Below, one piece after another: positions 5,864 to 12,363 of a stretch of DNA of 15,411 bases. The notes under the pieces were generated by a model. It had not been told where the DNA came from. It saw only the letters and a list, made by a program, of their open reading frames with translations, and ran no database searches. Source of the DNA: Clostridia bacterium (GTDB taxonomy: Bacteria; Bacillota; Clostridia; Oscillospirales; CAG-272); contig JAFXFQ010000067.1 in the NCBI GenBank assembly GCA_017520365.1, positions 1 to 15,411 on the forward strand, in the 5' to 3' direction. Numbering within the stretch: the stretch's first letter is position 1; each line of letters opens with the position of its first letter. A program made the position numbers and the translations under genes.

Positions 5864-7393
5864 TTACCAATATTTTCTGTCAAGGCTACGAAGCTGTACC
5901 GCCTCTGCCACGTGCTTTGCAAGCACCTTTTCCGATCCATCAAGATCGGCTATGGTACGGGCAACGCGAAGTATCCTGTCATATCCGCGGGCAGACATAC
6001 CCATATTTTCAAAGGCCTTTTTGAGTATGGTATTTCCCGCGGGGTCAAGGCCGCAGTGCTCTCTTATCTGTGCCGACTGCATCTGAGCATTGCAGGTGAT
6101 GGAGGTACCCTCAAATCTCTCTCTCGCCCTCTCGCGGGCAGCGCATACTCGATCTCTCACCTTTTCGGAGGCCTCTCCCACGCCTTTTCTTGAAAGCTCT
6201 TCGTATTCCAGAGCGGGCATTTCAACCTGAATATCTATTCTGTCAAGAAGGGGACCGCTTATCTTAGCCAGATAACGCTTGATATCCTCCTTTTTGCAGG
6301 TGCATTGCTTTGAGCGAGAACCGAAATAACCACATTTACAGGGGTTCATTGCCGCCACCAGCATAAAGCTTGAAGGGAATGTGACTCTGCCTGCCGTTCT
6401 CGTTATTGTGACCTTGCCGTCCTCAAGGGGCTGACGCAGGCTCTCCGATACGTTTTTGGGAAACTCCGGCAGCTCATCGAGAAACAGAACACCGTTGTTA
6501 GCTATGGATATCTCACCGGGAGCGGGATTCTTGCCGCCTCCCACAAGGCTGGTAGCGGAAAGAGTATGGTGGGGGCTTCTGAATGGACGGATGGCAACAA
6601 GTGACTGCCCCTCTCCGAGAAGACCAGAAACAGAATGGATCTTTGTTGTCACCAGCGCCTCCTCAAAGGTCATGGGCGGAAGTATGGACGGAAGCCTCTT
6701 GGCAAGCATACTCTTGCCGGAACCGGGCGGGCCTATGAGAAGTATATTGTGTCCTCCCGCCGCGGCGATCTCCATAGCTCGCTTGGCCCTTTCCTGCCCC
6801 TTAACGTCACAGAAATCAAGGCCGCTGTTGCAGAGAAGCGCAAACTCATCAGTTGTACTTTTCTTTGGCTCAAGCGCCGCGGTCTTATTGAAGTGATCAA
6901 CCACGTCACAGATACTTGATACCCCAAAAACAGAAATACCGCTTACCACAGCTGCCTCGGGGGCGTTTGCTTCAGGAACAAAAACGTATTTTTTGCCGGC
7001 ATCCCTGGCCGCCATCACCATGGGAAGCACGCCGCGCACACCGCGGACGGCACCTGAGAAGGAAAGCTCGCCTATAAAGCAGGAGTCCTCCAAAGGAGCA
7101 TCGCCGGGAATTATCCTTGAAAGAGTGAGCATTGAGACAAGTATGGCAAGGTCAAAGGCGCTGCCCTCCTTTTTCACGTCTGCGGGAGCAAGGTTTATGG
7201 TGACAGCCATTTCGGGCATACGATACCCACTGTTTGTGGCCGCCGCCTGAACTCTCTGCTTTGCCTCCTTAACAGCGGCATCGGGCAGACCTACTATCTC
7301 AAATGAAGGTATTTCCTGAAAAGCGTTGCATTCCACGGTGATAATAAACCCATCTATACCGAAAATACCCGCTGTATAAGCCGTCGTCAGCAT
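5864..7393 (-). CDS. comM: ComM/YifB family Mg-chelatase-like AAA+ ATPase
   Basis: ComM is a hexameric branch-migration helicase that helps integrate imported DNA during natural transformation, known mainly from Gram-negative species; the YifB family is widespread in Bacillota. The 509-residue product has the N-terminal Lon-protease-like fold typical of the family (1-180, with GLPDAAVKEAKQRVQAA), then an AAA+ module with Walker A GPPGSGKS (221-228), Walker B GVLFLDELPE (301-310), a four-cysteine cluster CKC...CTC (C352, C354, C364, C366), and a C-terminal Mg-chelatase domain with LDRIDIQVEMP. Length is the family norm and the frame is intact. The ATG at 7393 has GAGG five to six bases upstream. 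It has a good promoter of its own, is divergent from a ribbon-helix-helix regulator, and heads the operon with the SecB-like gene and the broken rhomboid gene. Confidence 0.95.
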   Translation of the reverse strand: MLTTAYTAGIFGIDGFIITVECNAFQEIPSFEIVGLPDAAVKEAKQRVQAAATNSGYRMPEMAVTINLAPADVKKEGSAFDLAILVSMLTLSRIIPGDAPLEDSCFIGELSFSGAVRGVRGVLPMVMAARDAGKKYVFVPEANAPEAAVVSGISVFGVSSICDVVDHFNKTAALEPKKSTTDEFALLCNSGLDFCDVKGQERAKRAMEIAAAGGHNILLIGPPGSGKSMLAKRLPSILPPMTFEEALVTTKIHSVSGLLGEGQSLVAIRPFRSPHHTLSATSLVGGGKNPAPGEISIANNGVLFLDELPEFPKNVSESLRQPLEDGKVTITRTAGRVTFPSSFMLVAAMNPCKCGYFGSRSKQCTCKKEDIKRYLAKISGPLLDRIDIQVEMPALEYEELSRKGVGEASEKVRDRVCAARERARERFEGTSITCNAQMQSAQIREHCGLDPAGNTILKKAFENMGMSARGYDRILRVARTIADLDGSEKVLAKHVAEAVQLRSLDRKYW

Positions 7394-7423
7394 ACTTACC
7401 TCACAAATACTGTAATTATTATG

Positions 7424-7452
7424 ATTTTATCACATTTTTCTTTTTCTTACAA
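7424..7452 (-). promoter_or_regulatory. Promoter of the comM operon
   Basis: On the minus strand, TTGTAA (7447-7452) and TAAAAT (7424-7429) lie 17 bases apart, with a TG one base before the -10 (extended -10). The comM ATG is about 30 bases downstream. Its -35 abuts the upstream part of the opposite-facing promoter of the ribbon-helix-helix gene. Confidence 0.65.
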
Positions 7453-7475
7453 TAGAAATGCTTGTATTTTTGTGA

Positions 7476-7481
7476 TATACT
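7476..7481 (+). promoter_or_regulatory. Extended -10 promoter of the ribbon-helix-helix gene
   Basis: TGATATACT (7473-7481) is an extended -10 (TG-N-TATACT). The best -35, TAGAAA at 7453-7458 with 17-base spacing, is poor, as expected for an extended -10 promoter. The start codon lies 36 bases downstream. Polymerase here and at the comM promoter would compete for the same 80 bases. Confidence 0.5.
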
Positions 7482-7517
7482 GTAGAAAAAGCCACCCCAA
7501 CGAAAGGAAACGATACA

Positions 7518-7715
7518 ATGAAAACAAAAGAGGAATTTTCCGTCCGCATTGATTCTGAGCTCTATAAAAAGCTGATTTTTGTGGCTCAAAAGGAAAATAA
7601 TAACCTGAACAACCATATGCTCCACATGATCCGCCAGAACGTTCAGTATTTTGAAAAGGTCCACGGAAAGATCAATACACAAAATATTGAGCTTCCGAAA
7701 AACGAAGATACTTGA
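7518..7715 (+). CDS. Arc-like ribbon-helix-helix protein
   Basis: Small putative DNA-binding protein of 65 residues. EFSVRIDSELYKKL (6-19) fits the beta strand and first helix of Arc/MetJ-type proteins, and NNNLNNHMLHMIRQNV (27-42) fits the turn and second helix; the tail is short and polar. Such proteins dimerise, insert the paired strands into the DNA major groove, and often repress their own promoter. AAAGGA lies about ten bases before the ATG. It stands alone, with its own extended -10 promoter and a strong terminator, so it is not part of a toxin-antitoxin pair in this window. Its divergent arrangement with comM makes the shared intergenic region a candidate operator; that is inference. 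Confidence 0.8.
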   Translation: MKTKEEFSVRIDSELYKKLIFVAQKENNNLNNHMLHMIRQNVQYFEKVHGKINTQNIELPKNEDT

Positions 7716-7730
7716 TAGTGTATATCTTGA

Positions 7731-7759
7731 AAAAAGCCGACAAACAGTCGGCTTTTTTT
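7731..7759 (+). terminator. Rho-independent terminator after the ribbon-helix-helix gene
   Basis: AAAAAGCCGAC (7731-7741) pairs perfectly with GTCGGCTTTTT (7747-7757) around a five-base loop, followed by T residues. The A-flanked stem would also work weakly in the other direction. Confidence 0.9.
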
Positions 7760-7814
7760 ACTGCTGCCTTTGAAGGATTAGTAAAAAAATCTTCTACAAT
7801 TTATCAATTGGTAG

Positions 7815-7843
7815 TTGAAATTGCCAACGAAAAATGATATAAT
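7815..7843 (+). promoter_or_regulatory. Strong promoter of the dockerin protein gene
   Basis: TTGAAA (7815-7820) and TATAAT (7838-7843) are 17 bases apart, with a TG just before the -10 (TGATATAAT). An imperfect inverted repeat, TTGGTA (7809-7814) and TTGCCAA (7821-7827), brackets the -35 and could be a repressor site, although this is weak evidence. Confidence 0.8.
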
Positions 7844-7855
7844 CATGGTACAAAG

Positions 7856-7874
7856 GCTCATTGCGTGTATGAGC
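7856..7874 (+). promoter_or_regulatory. Hairpin at the 5' end of the dockerin gene mRNA
   Basis: GCTCAT (7856-7861) and ATGAGC (7869-7874) form a perfect six-base stem with a seven-base loop. The expected transcript start is near 7850, so this hairpin would lie within the first few bases of the mRNA, the position where 5' stem-loops protect abundant transcripts from decay. The ribosome site GGAGG (7891-7895) remains free. Confidence 0.5.
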
Positions 7875-7901
7875 AAAATATTTTATTTCAGGAGGATAAA
7901 A

Positions 7902-10532
7902 ATGAGAAAGACGATTTCTCTCGTGCTTGTAGCTGCTATGCTTCTTACAACATTCATGTTTGTACCCACAGCAAGCGCTGCAACACTCGACGAACACAAC
8001 GTGCAGATCGATGCACAGTACTTCGGCGGCACAGTGATCTACGATGAGACCTGGGGTGAATTCCCCAATATCGTTCACGCAAGTGAAGACGATGACGACG
8101 GCTACTACCTTTACGACACCGTAAAGGAAGGTAACCCCGACCTTGGTACTCTTGTCATCGACGGTATTATTGACGAAGGTGAGTGGACCGAAAAGGTTTA
8201 CCACATCGACAGTGATTTCGCTCCCGACAGCGGCCTTGCTTACGGTAACAACTCTCTCTTTGAGGTTCCCTCTGCAGAGAACACCTTCTACCGTTGGATC
8301 AAGGACGGCAACAACAAATCAATGGCTCCCGCAGACGGACTTGAGTATGACGTTCGCTTCATGTGGGACGAGGACTACTTCTATATGGCAGTAGAGTTCA
8401 TCGATACCGATGGTCTTATGAACAACAAGAGCGCTAACTCCGGTGACAACTGGGACGGCGACGCTGTTCAGTTCCGTCTCGACCCCAACGGCGCCAACGC
8501 TGTTGTAAACGGTCAGGGATACGATGCAGCTGTTGACTCCTATCCCTACGATCCCGAGATCCACGGCGATACAGACAACACTCTCAACTGCACATATCCT
8601 TGGACACCCGCAGAAAGAAACAACTACGGTGAGGAAACACATTCCTCTATCGGTAACTTCATCTTCTCTTATGCAGACCAGGGCTACACAGACGCTTGTG
8701 ACGCATCCAAGAGATACTGGCCCGAGACCATCGTAAACGAAGAAGGCGAAGAAGAGACTATCTACACATTCGCAAACATCTCCTACTACGAGACACTCGC
8801 AAGCGAAGAGCCCGAGAAGACAACATACGCATCTGTTTACGCAGAGGACATCAGCACACACCCCAGATTGCCCAAGGCTGACGTATGCTATGAGATCGCT
8901 CTCCCCTGGGCACTCGTTGCTGACGGTTATGAAGCAAGCGAAGGCGACGACCTCGGTTTCGCTATGGTTCTCTTCAACACAGCAAAGGGTAAGGGTGACT
9001 ACAACTCCTACCTCTCCTGGGGTTCCGGTCTTACCAACTACGACACTAAGGACATGCCTCAGATCTGCGGCGGTTCCAACTGCCTCGTTCTTACAGGCGA
9101 GTCCTATGCAGACGCAGTAAACTGCGAGCACACATTTGCAGAGCCCACATGTATCGCACCTGAAAAGTGCGTTGACTGTGGTTATGAGAGAGGCTTCGTT
9201 GCAGGCCATAAGAACACATTCTCTTCCGAGGCTATTCCTAACGGCAGTGGCGACGGCGCTATTGCTGCTAAGTGCGTAGTTTGCGGAGAAAAATTCACAA
9301 AGGTACTCGCTTCCAATGAGGCATACGTAAGATGGGACTTCCTTGAGACAGAGAACACCATTCAGGACCAGGGTTGGTATCCTGAAGGCGGCTTCTGCAT
9401 CCAGTGGGAAGACCTTGACCCCAACGGCTCAAGATACACTGAAGAGACTGACCCCACAGGCACTCTCGCAGTTAAGCACTGGAACGAGGACGGTTCTGCA
9501 AAGAACTCCTTCGATAACAAGACATTCCCCGGCAAGAACGTTCTTGACCTTACAATCGACGGTCAGGTAGGTACATACTTCGAGGCTAATGAGTATTCTA
9601 CATCCTACACAGAGGCTACAGAGGTTTACTTCAAGAACCTTCCCCTTACAAGTGAAGTAGATTCCACTAACCCCTACAACACATTCTTCGGTAACTGGTT
9701 CGGCGGCGACGGCACATACGGCGGCGGCAACGGCGTTTACGTTCTTGCAGGTCTCCTTAACGTTGAGGACAGATGGTTCTTCGCTATCTATCCCGCATCT
9801 CACCAGAATCCCCAGACTGTTGCAGAGCTTGATGAGTATGCATACTCCTACACAGAGGCTACTGCTGAGCAGATCGCTACTGAGACATGGCACGAATATG
9901 TATTCATGTTCGATAACGAAGCTGAAACAGCAATGCTCTTCTGGGACAACCAGCTCGTAGCAAGCGCTTCTGACTATCACTTCCCCAGCACAAATAACCA
10001 CGCTATCCTTCTCCAGCACAATGCTCAGTCCTACATCACCAACATCCAGATCGGTTCCACAGGTCTTGCTGCAGCTCTTACTGAGTGCATCGATGAGGGT
10101 ACCGGTGCTATCCCCGATGATGGCGGTGACACAACTGAGACATACACAGTAACTGTTGACGGCGTTGCAACTGAGGTTGAGGCCGGCACAGAGCTTGAGA
10201 TCTCTGCAGTAGCATTCGAGGTTGTAAGCGGCCGTTACTACCGCTTCAACGAGTGGACAGGTGACGTTGCTGACGTTGCTGATGTTAATGCTGCTACAAC
10301 AACCGTTGTTGTAAACGGCGACCTTGTTATCAACTCCACAAAGTACGTTATCGGTGACGTTAACGGCGACAGCAACCTTAACGGTATGGACTCCAACACC
10401 ATGAAGAGAATGGTTGTTGGTAACCTTGAAGTTGTTGACGCAGGCGACACAAACGGTGACGGTAAGGTTCAGACAATCGACGCTAACCTCCTCGCAAGAA
10501 TGCTTGCAGGTACATGGTTCCCCGACAAATAA
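7902..10532 (+). CDS. Secreted multidomain protein with CBM9-like, LamG-like and dockerin domains
   Basis: A secreted 876-residue protein with no catalytic domain that I can recognise. Residues 1-26 are a classical signal peptide ending in ASA. Residues about 80-400 resemble a family 9 carbohydrate-binding module: DGIIDEGEW (87-95), a WDED-YFYMAVEF strand and WDGDAVQFRLDP (184-195). Residues 405-465 hold Cys pairs (C408, C417, C423-C426, C458-C461) in the HTFAEPTC...KCVDCG style seen in clostridial surface proteins. About 475-720 looks like a LamG/concanavalin-type beta-sandwich, and 748-815 like a small repeat domain (YRFNEWTGDV). The end is a type I dockerin with two calcium loops, DVNGDSNLNGMD (from D819) and DTNGDGKVQTID (from D849). 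The true start is the ATG at 7902, six bases after GGAGG. Codons end in C far more than in neighbouring genes, suggesting very high expression. It may be a scaffold-bound polysaccharide-binding protein; the ligand is unknown. Confidence 0.85.
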   Translation: MRKTISLVLVAAMLLTTFMFVPTASAATLDEHNVQIDAQYFGGTVIYDETWGEFPNIVHASEDDDDGYYLYDTVKEGNPDLGTLVIDGIIDEGEWTEKVYHIDSDFAPDSGLAYGNNSLFEVPSAENTFYRWIKDGNNKSMAPADGLEYDVRFMWDEDYFYMAVEFIDTDGLMNNKSANSGDNWDGDAVQFRLDPNGANAVVNGQGYDAAVDSYPYDPEIHGDTDNTLNCTYPWTPAERNNYGEETHSSIGNFIFSYADQGYTDACDASKRYWPETIVNEEGEEETIYTFANISYYETLASEEPEKTTYASVYAEDISTHPRLPKADVCYEIALPWALVADGYEASEGDDLGFAMVLFNTAKGKGDYNSYLSWGSGLTNYDTKDMPQICGGSNCLVLTGESYADAVNCEHTFAEPTCIAPEKCVDCGYERGFVAGHKNTFSSEAIPNGSGDGAIAAKCVVCGEKFTKVLASNEAYVRWDFLETENTIQDQGWYPEGGFCIQWEDLDPNGSRYTEETDPTGTLAVKHWNEDGSAKNSFDNKTFPGKNVLDLTIDGQVGTYFEANEYSTSYTEATEVYFKNLPLTSEVDSTNPYNTFFGNWFGGDGTYGGGNGVYVLAGLLNVEDRWFFAIYPASHQNPQTVAELDEYAYSYTEATAEQIATETWHEYVFMFDNEAETAMLFWDNQLVASASDYHFPSTNNHAILLQHNAQSYITNIQIGSTGLAAALTECIDEGTGAIPDDGGDTTETYTVTVDGVATEVEAGTELEISAVAFEVVSGRYYRFNEWTGDVADVADVNAATTTVVVNGDLVINSTKYVIGDVNGDSNLNGMDSNTMKRMVVGNLEVVDAGDTNGDGKVQTIDANLLARMLAGTWFPDK

Positions 10533-10546
10533 TCTAAACCGACATA

Positions 10547-10582
10547 AAAAAATGTCCCTCGGTCAACCGAGGGACATTTTTT
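10547..10582 (+). terminator. Terminator after the dockerin protein gene
   Basis: AAAAAATGTCCCTCGG pairs perfectly with CCGAGGGACATTTTTT across a four-base TCAA turn (10547-10562 with 10567-10582), starting 14 bases after the stop codon. The A run on the left makes it able to act in both directions. Confidence 0.92.
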
Positions 10583-10662
10583 AATTGTTGATGATCTATA
10601 CAGATCGGTGCTAAACTCAGAGATCATTTGCGTATTATTATAAGAACTATAATAAGTCAAAT

Positions 10663-10689
10663 AAAAAAGCTGCCGGCAGCAGCTTTTTT
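10663..10689 (-). terminator. Terminator after the GDPD gene
   Basis: AAAAAAGCTGC (10663-10673) pairs with GCAGCTTTTTT (10679-10689) around a five-base loop. On the minus strand the T run follows the stem, and the stem begins at the TAA of the GDPD gene. The space between the two convergent terminators (10583-10662) shows nothing else. Confidence 0.85.
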
Positions 10690-11525
10690 TATTTGGGAAT
10701 AAAGCTATCGAAAATATAAATATCAAAAATGCGCCTTACTTTTTTTAACGTTTTTTCGTTCTTTAAAGTCCAGCCTGCGCATATGAAGCGATAAAGCTTT
10801 CGGGCAAGGCGGAACGGAAAGATGCTTGTATATTTATGGTTAAATGAAACGAAATCCGGGCGGGAATAAAAATTCAAAAGCAAGGTTGAGCAGAATGGAT
10901 ATAGAAATTTGGGGAAAAAGTCGCTTTTGCACTTATACTTTGTGCAAAGAAGACCACGGGGTACCTCAGGTCTGTTTTTTCGGTACCAGGCAACGATTCT
11001 CGGGTGGAAGGACTGAATAGCATATTCTCCTTTATACTCTTTAAGTGCGCTGTCCAGTGATCTTGTGGTTGCAATATAGTCAGCATAGCACTTGATCTCA
11101 ATAAGAAGCGGCACTCTTCCGTTTACGAGAGATAACACCTCTGAAAACAAAGGTATTCTGTCCCTCGTTTCAAGGAGGGTGAGACCCTTTAAAAACGAGT
11201 AGCTGCATTCTACTACCTTTTTCTCATATCCCGGACACATTCTTGTAAGCGTTTCATCGTGAAACACCACAAGCTTACCGTCAGCCGTCAACTGGACATC
11301 AAGCTCAATGGGAAACCCTGCCTCAATTGCTTTTTCAAAGGCCCCAAAGGAGTTTTCCGCCACCTCTTCATTATCAAACAAACCTCTGTGCGCTACACAT
11401 TTTCCCATAAGCACATCTGCCTTGCCCTTTCTTCTCCGACCGGGATTGAGGGCCAATATATAGATCAGACAGATAAGGAAAAGCAGGGACACAAGTGTGA
11501 TGCCGATTATCAAAAATGCCTTCAT
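10689..11525 (-). CDS. Membrane-anchored glycerophosphodiester phosphodiesterase
   Basis: Hydrolyses glycerophosphodiesters to glycerol 3-phosphate and an alcohol, recycling lipid or teichoic-acid derived head groups. The 278-residue product begins with a single hydrophobic helix (about 3-26) followed by a basic stretch, then the GDPD barrel. Visible active-site residues are H46-R47 (AHRG), E57-N58 (AENSF), E74 and D76 (IELDVQ), H89-D90 (FHDETLTR), and E143 with K145 (LLIEIK). The C-terminal part keeps the family pattern (LNFYSRPDFVSFN, then an AGWTLK strand and a final DSFIP). The N-terminal helix suggests the enzyme faces the outside of the membrane. Its ATG overlaps the TGA of the preceding lipoprotein gene (ATGA at 11522-11525), so the two are translationally coupled. 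Confidence 0.9.
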   Translation of the reverse strand: MKAFLIIGITLVSLLFLICLIYILALNPGRRRKGKADVLMGKCVAHRGLFDNEEVAENSFGAFEKAIEAGFPIELDVQLTADGKLVVFHDETLTRMCPGYEKKVVECSYSFLKGLTLLETRDRIPLFSEVLSLVNGRVPLLIEIKCYADYIATTRSLDSALKEYKGEYAIQSFHPRIVAWYRKNRPEVPRGLLCTKYKCKSDFFPKFLYPFCSTLLLNFYSRPDFVSFNHKYTSIFPFRLARKLYRFICAGWTLKNEKTLKKVRRIFDIYIFDSFIPK

Positions 11526-12190
11526 TTCTCGCTCACCTCAACGCTTGTGAGAGTAGCATACAAATAATCATCTACTACCTGTTTTTTAAAGGTATACTTT
11601 ATGGAAACATCCGTACCGTCTTTATTATTACCGTAAAGTATTCCAATAAATCCCTCTGCACTTTCTTCTATCTCCTCAGGCTTGTCAAGAGCAGGTGTTA
11701 TATCTACTGCACCCCACTTATCACTATCATAGGTAAAGGTATAGGTATCATTCTCCTCATCATAGCTGTCGTAAAGCTCAGAAGAAAGATAGCCACTATA
11801 TGCTTCAAGCGATACGTTATCTCCGAAAAGGAGCTTCATAGTCTTGAGTAATTCATTGCCGCTAACAGAAAAAACATTATCAGCATCAGCTGATACTGAG
11901 ACCTTATCGGGGCACTGAATGAACAGAAATTCTGCTGTGGCATGGATAAGGTCCGCCTCTGGAGCGCCGCTTACAAGATCATGGGAGGTATAAAAATAGT
12001 TGCAAAGTGTATAGAGGTACATCTCAAGCACGATTCCATCCTTATATGCAACCCCTGTATTGTTCAGTGAGGGCTTATTCTCCTCTATTGTTTCCTCTTT
12101 AGTACTATCCGCCTCATTTTTTTGTGCCGCACAGCCGCAAAGCAGGGACAACACAAGGACAGCAGACATAATAAGCGATAATATCTTCAT
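11522..12190 (-). CDS. Putative lipoprotein of unknown function
   Basis: I do not recognise a family. The 222-residue product has a lipoprotein signal peptide with lipobox LCGC and lipidation cysteine C20, followed by a polar Glu/Asn-rich linker (about 21-45). A globular part of mixed strands and helices follows (LEMYLYTLCNYFYTSHDL, then many Tyr and acidic residues near SYDEENDTYTFTYDS). It ends with two strands resembling the terminal strands of small secreted proteins (DVSIKYTFKK and YLYATLTSVEV). GGAG lies about seven bases before the ATG and a consensus promoter is just upstream. It overlaps the GDPD gene by four bases, so the two proteins probably act together at the outer face of the membrane. 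Confidence 0.85.
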   Translation of the reverse strand: MKILSLIMSAVLVLSLLCGCAAQKNEADSTKEETIEENKPSLNNTGVAYKDGIVLEMYLYTLCNYFYTSHDLVSGAPEADLIHATAEFLFIQCPDKVSVSADADNVFSVSGNELLKTMKLLFGDNVSLEAYSGYLSSELYDSYDEENDTYTFTYDSDKWGAVDITPALDKPEEIEESAEGFIGILYGNNKDGTDVSIKYTFKKQVVDDYLYATLTSVEVSEK

Positions 12191-12216
12191 GTGGATCTCC
12201 GACTGAATTTTTACTA

Positions 12217-12245
12217 ATTATATACTTAATTCATTCTTCTGTCAA
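12217..12245 (-). promoter_or_regulatory. Consensus sigma-A promoter of the lipoprotein-GDPD operon
   Basis: On the minus strand, TTGACA (12240-12245) and TATAAT (12217-12222) are both perfect and separated by exactly 17 bases. The transcript would start about 20-25 bases before the ATG at 12190. Confidence 0.9.
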
Positions 12246-12298
12246 GACAGGCATTACAGGGCAAAAGCACTAAGTATGTAAAAGAAAGCCAAAAGGTC

Positions 12299-12327
12299 TT
12301 TACGAATCAGATTATATATGTTATAAT
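12299..12327 (+). promoter_or_regulatory. Promoter of the permuted binding-protein gene
   Basis: TTTACG (12299-12304) and TATAAT (12322-12327) are 17 bases apart; a second TATAAT follows at 12331-12336. The divergent promoter at 12217-12245 is about 50 bases away. The ATG at 12364 is preceded by GAGG with about eight bases of spacing. Confidence 0.65.
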
Positions 12328-12363
12328 AATTATAATAATGATCAATCATAGCGAGGTATCGTC

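Noticed and set aside
7518..7715. Toxin-antitoxin pair at the ribbon-helix-helix gene
   Set aside because: The gene is followed at once by a terminator and no partner toxin gene lies on either side.
7815..7901. Longer start for the dockerin protein at 7815
   Set aside because: That ATG-less extension would cover the promoter and the 5' hairpin; the signal peptide and GGAGG clearly place the start at 7902.
8319..9209. 296-codon open frame antisense to the dockerin protein gene
   Set aside because: Its Cys/Val-rich composition is what C-ending codons give on the opposite strand; no motif or ribosome site was seen.
9603..9861. Repeat of a 17-base TCCTACACAGAGGCTAC string at two sites in the dockerin gene
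   Set aside because: It encodes SYTEAT twice in a codon-biased gene; no further repeat structure surrounds it, so chance or domain-level similarity is enough.
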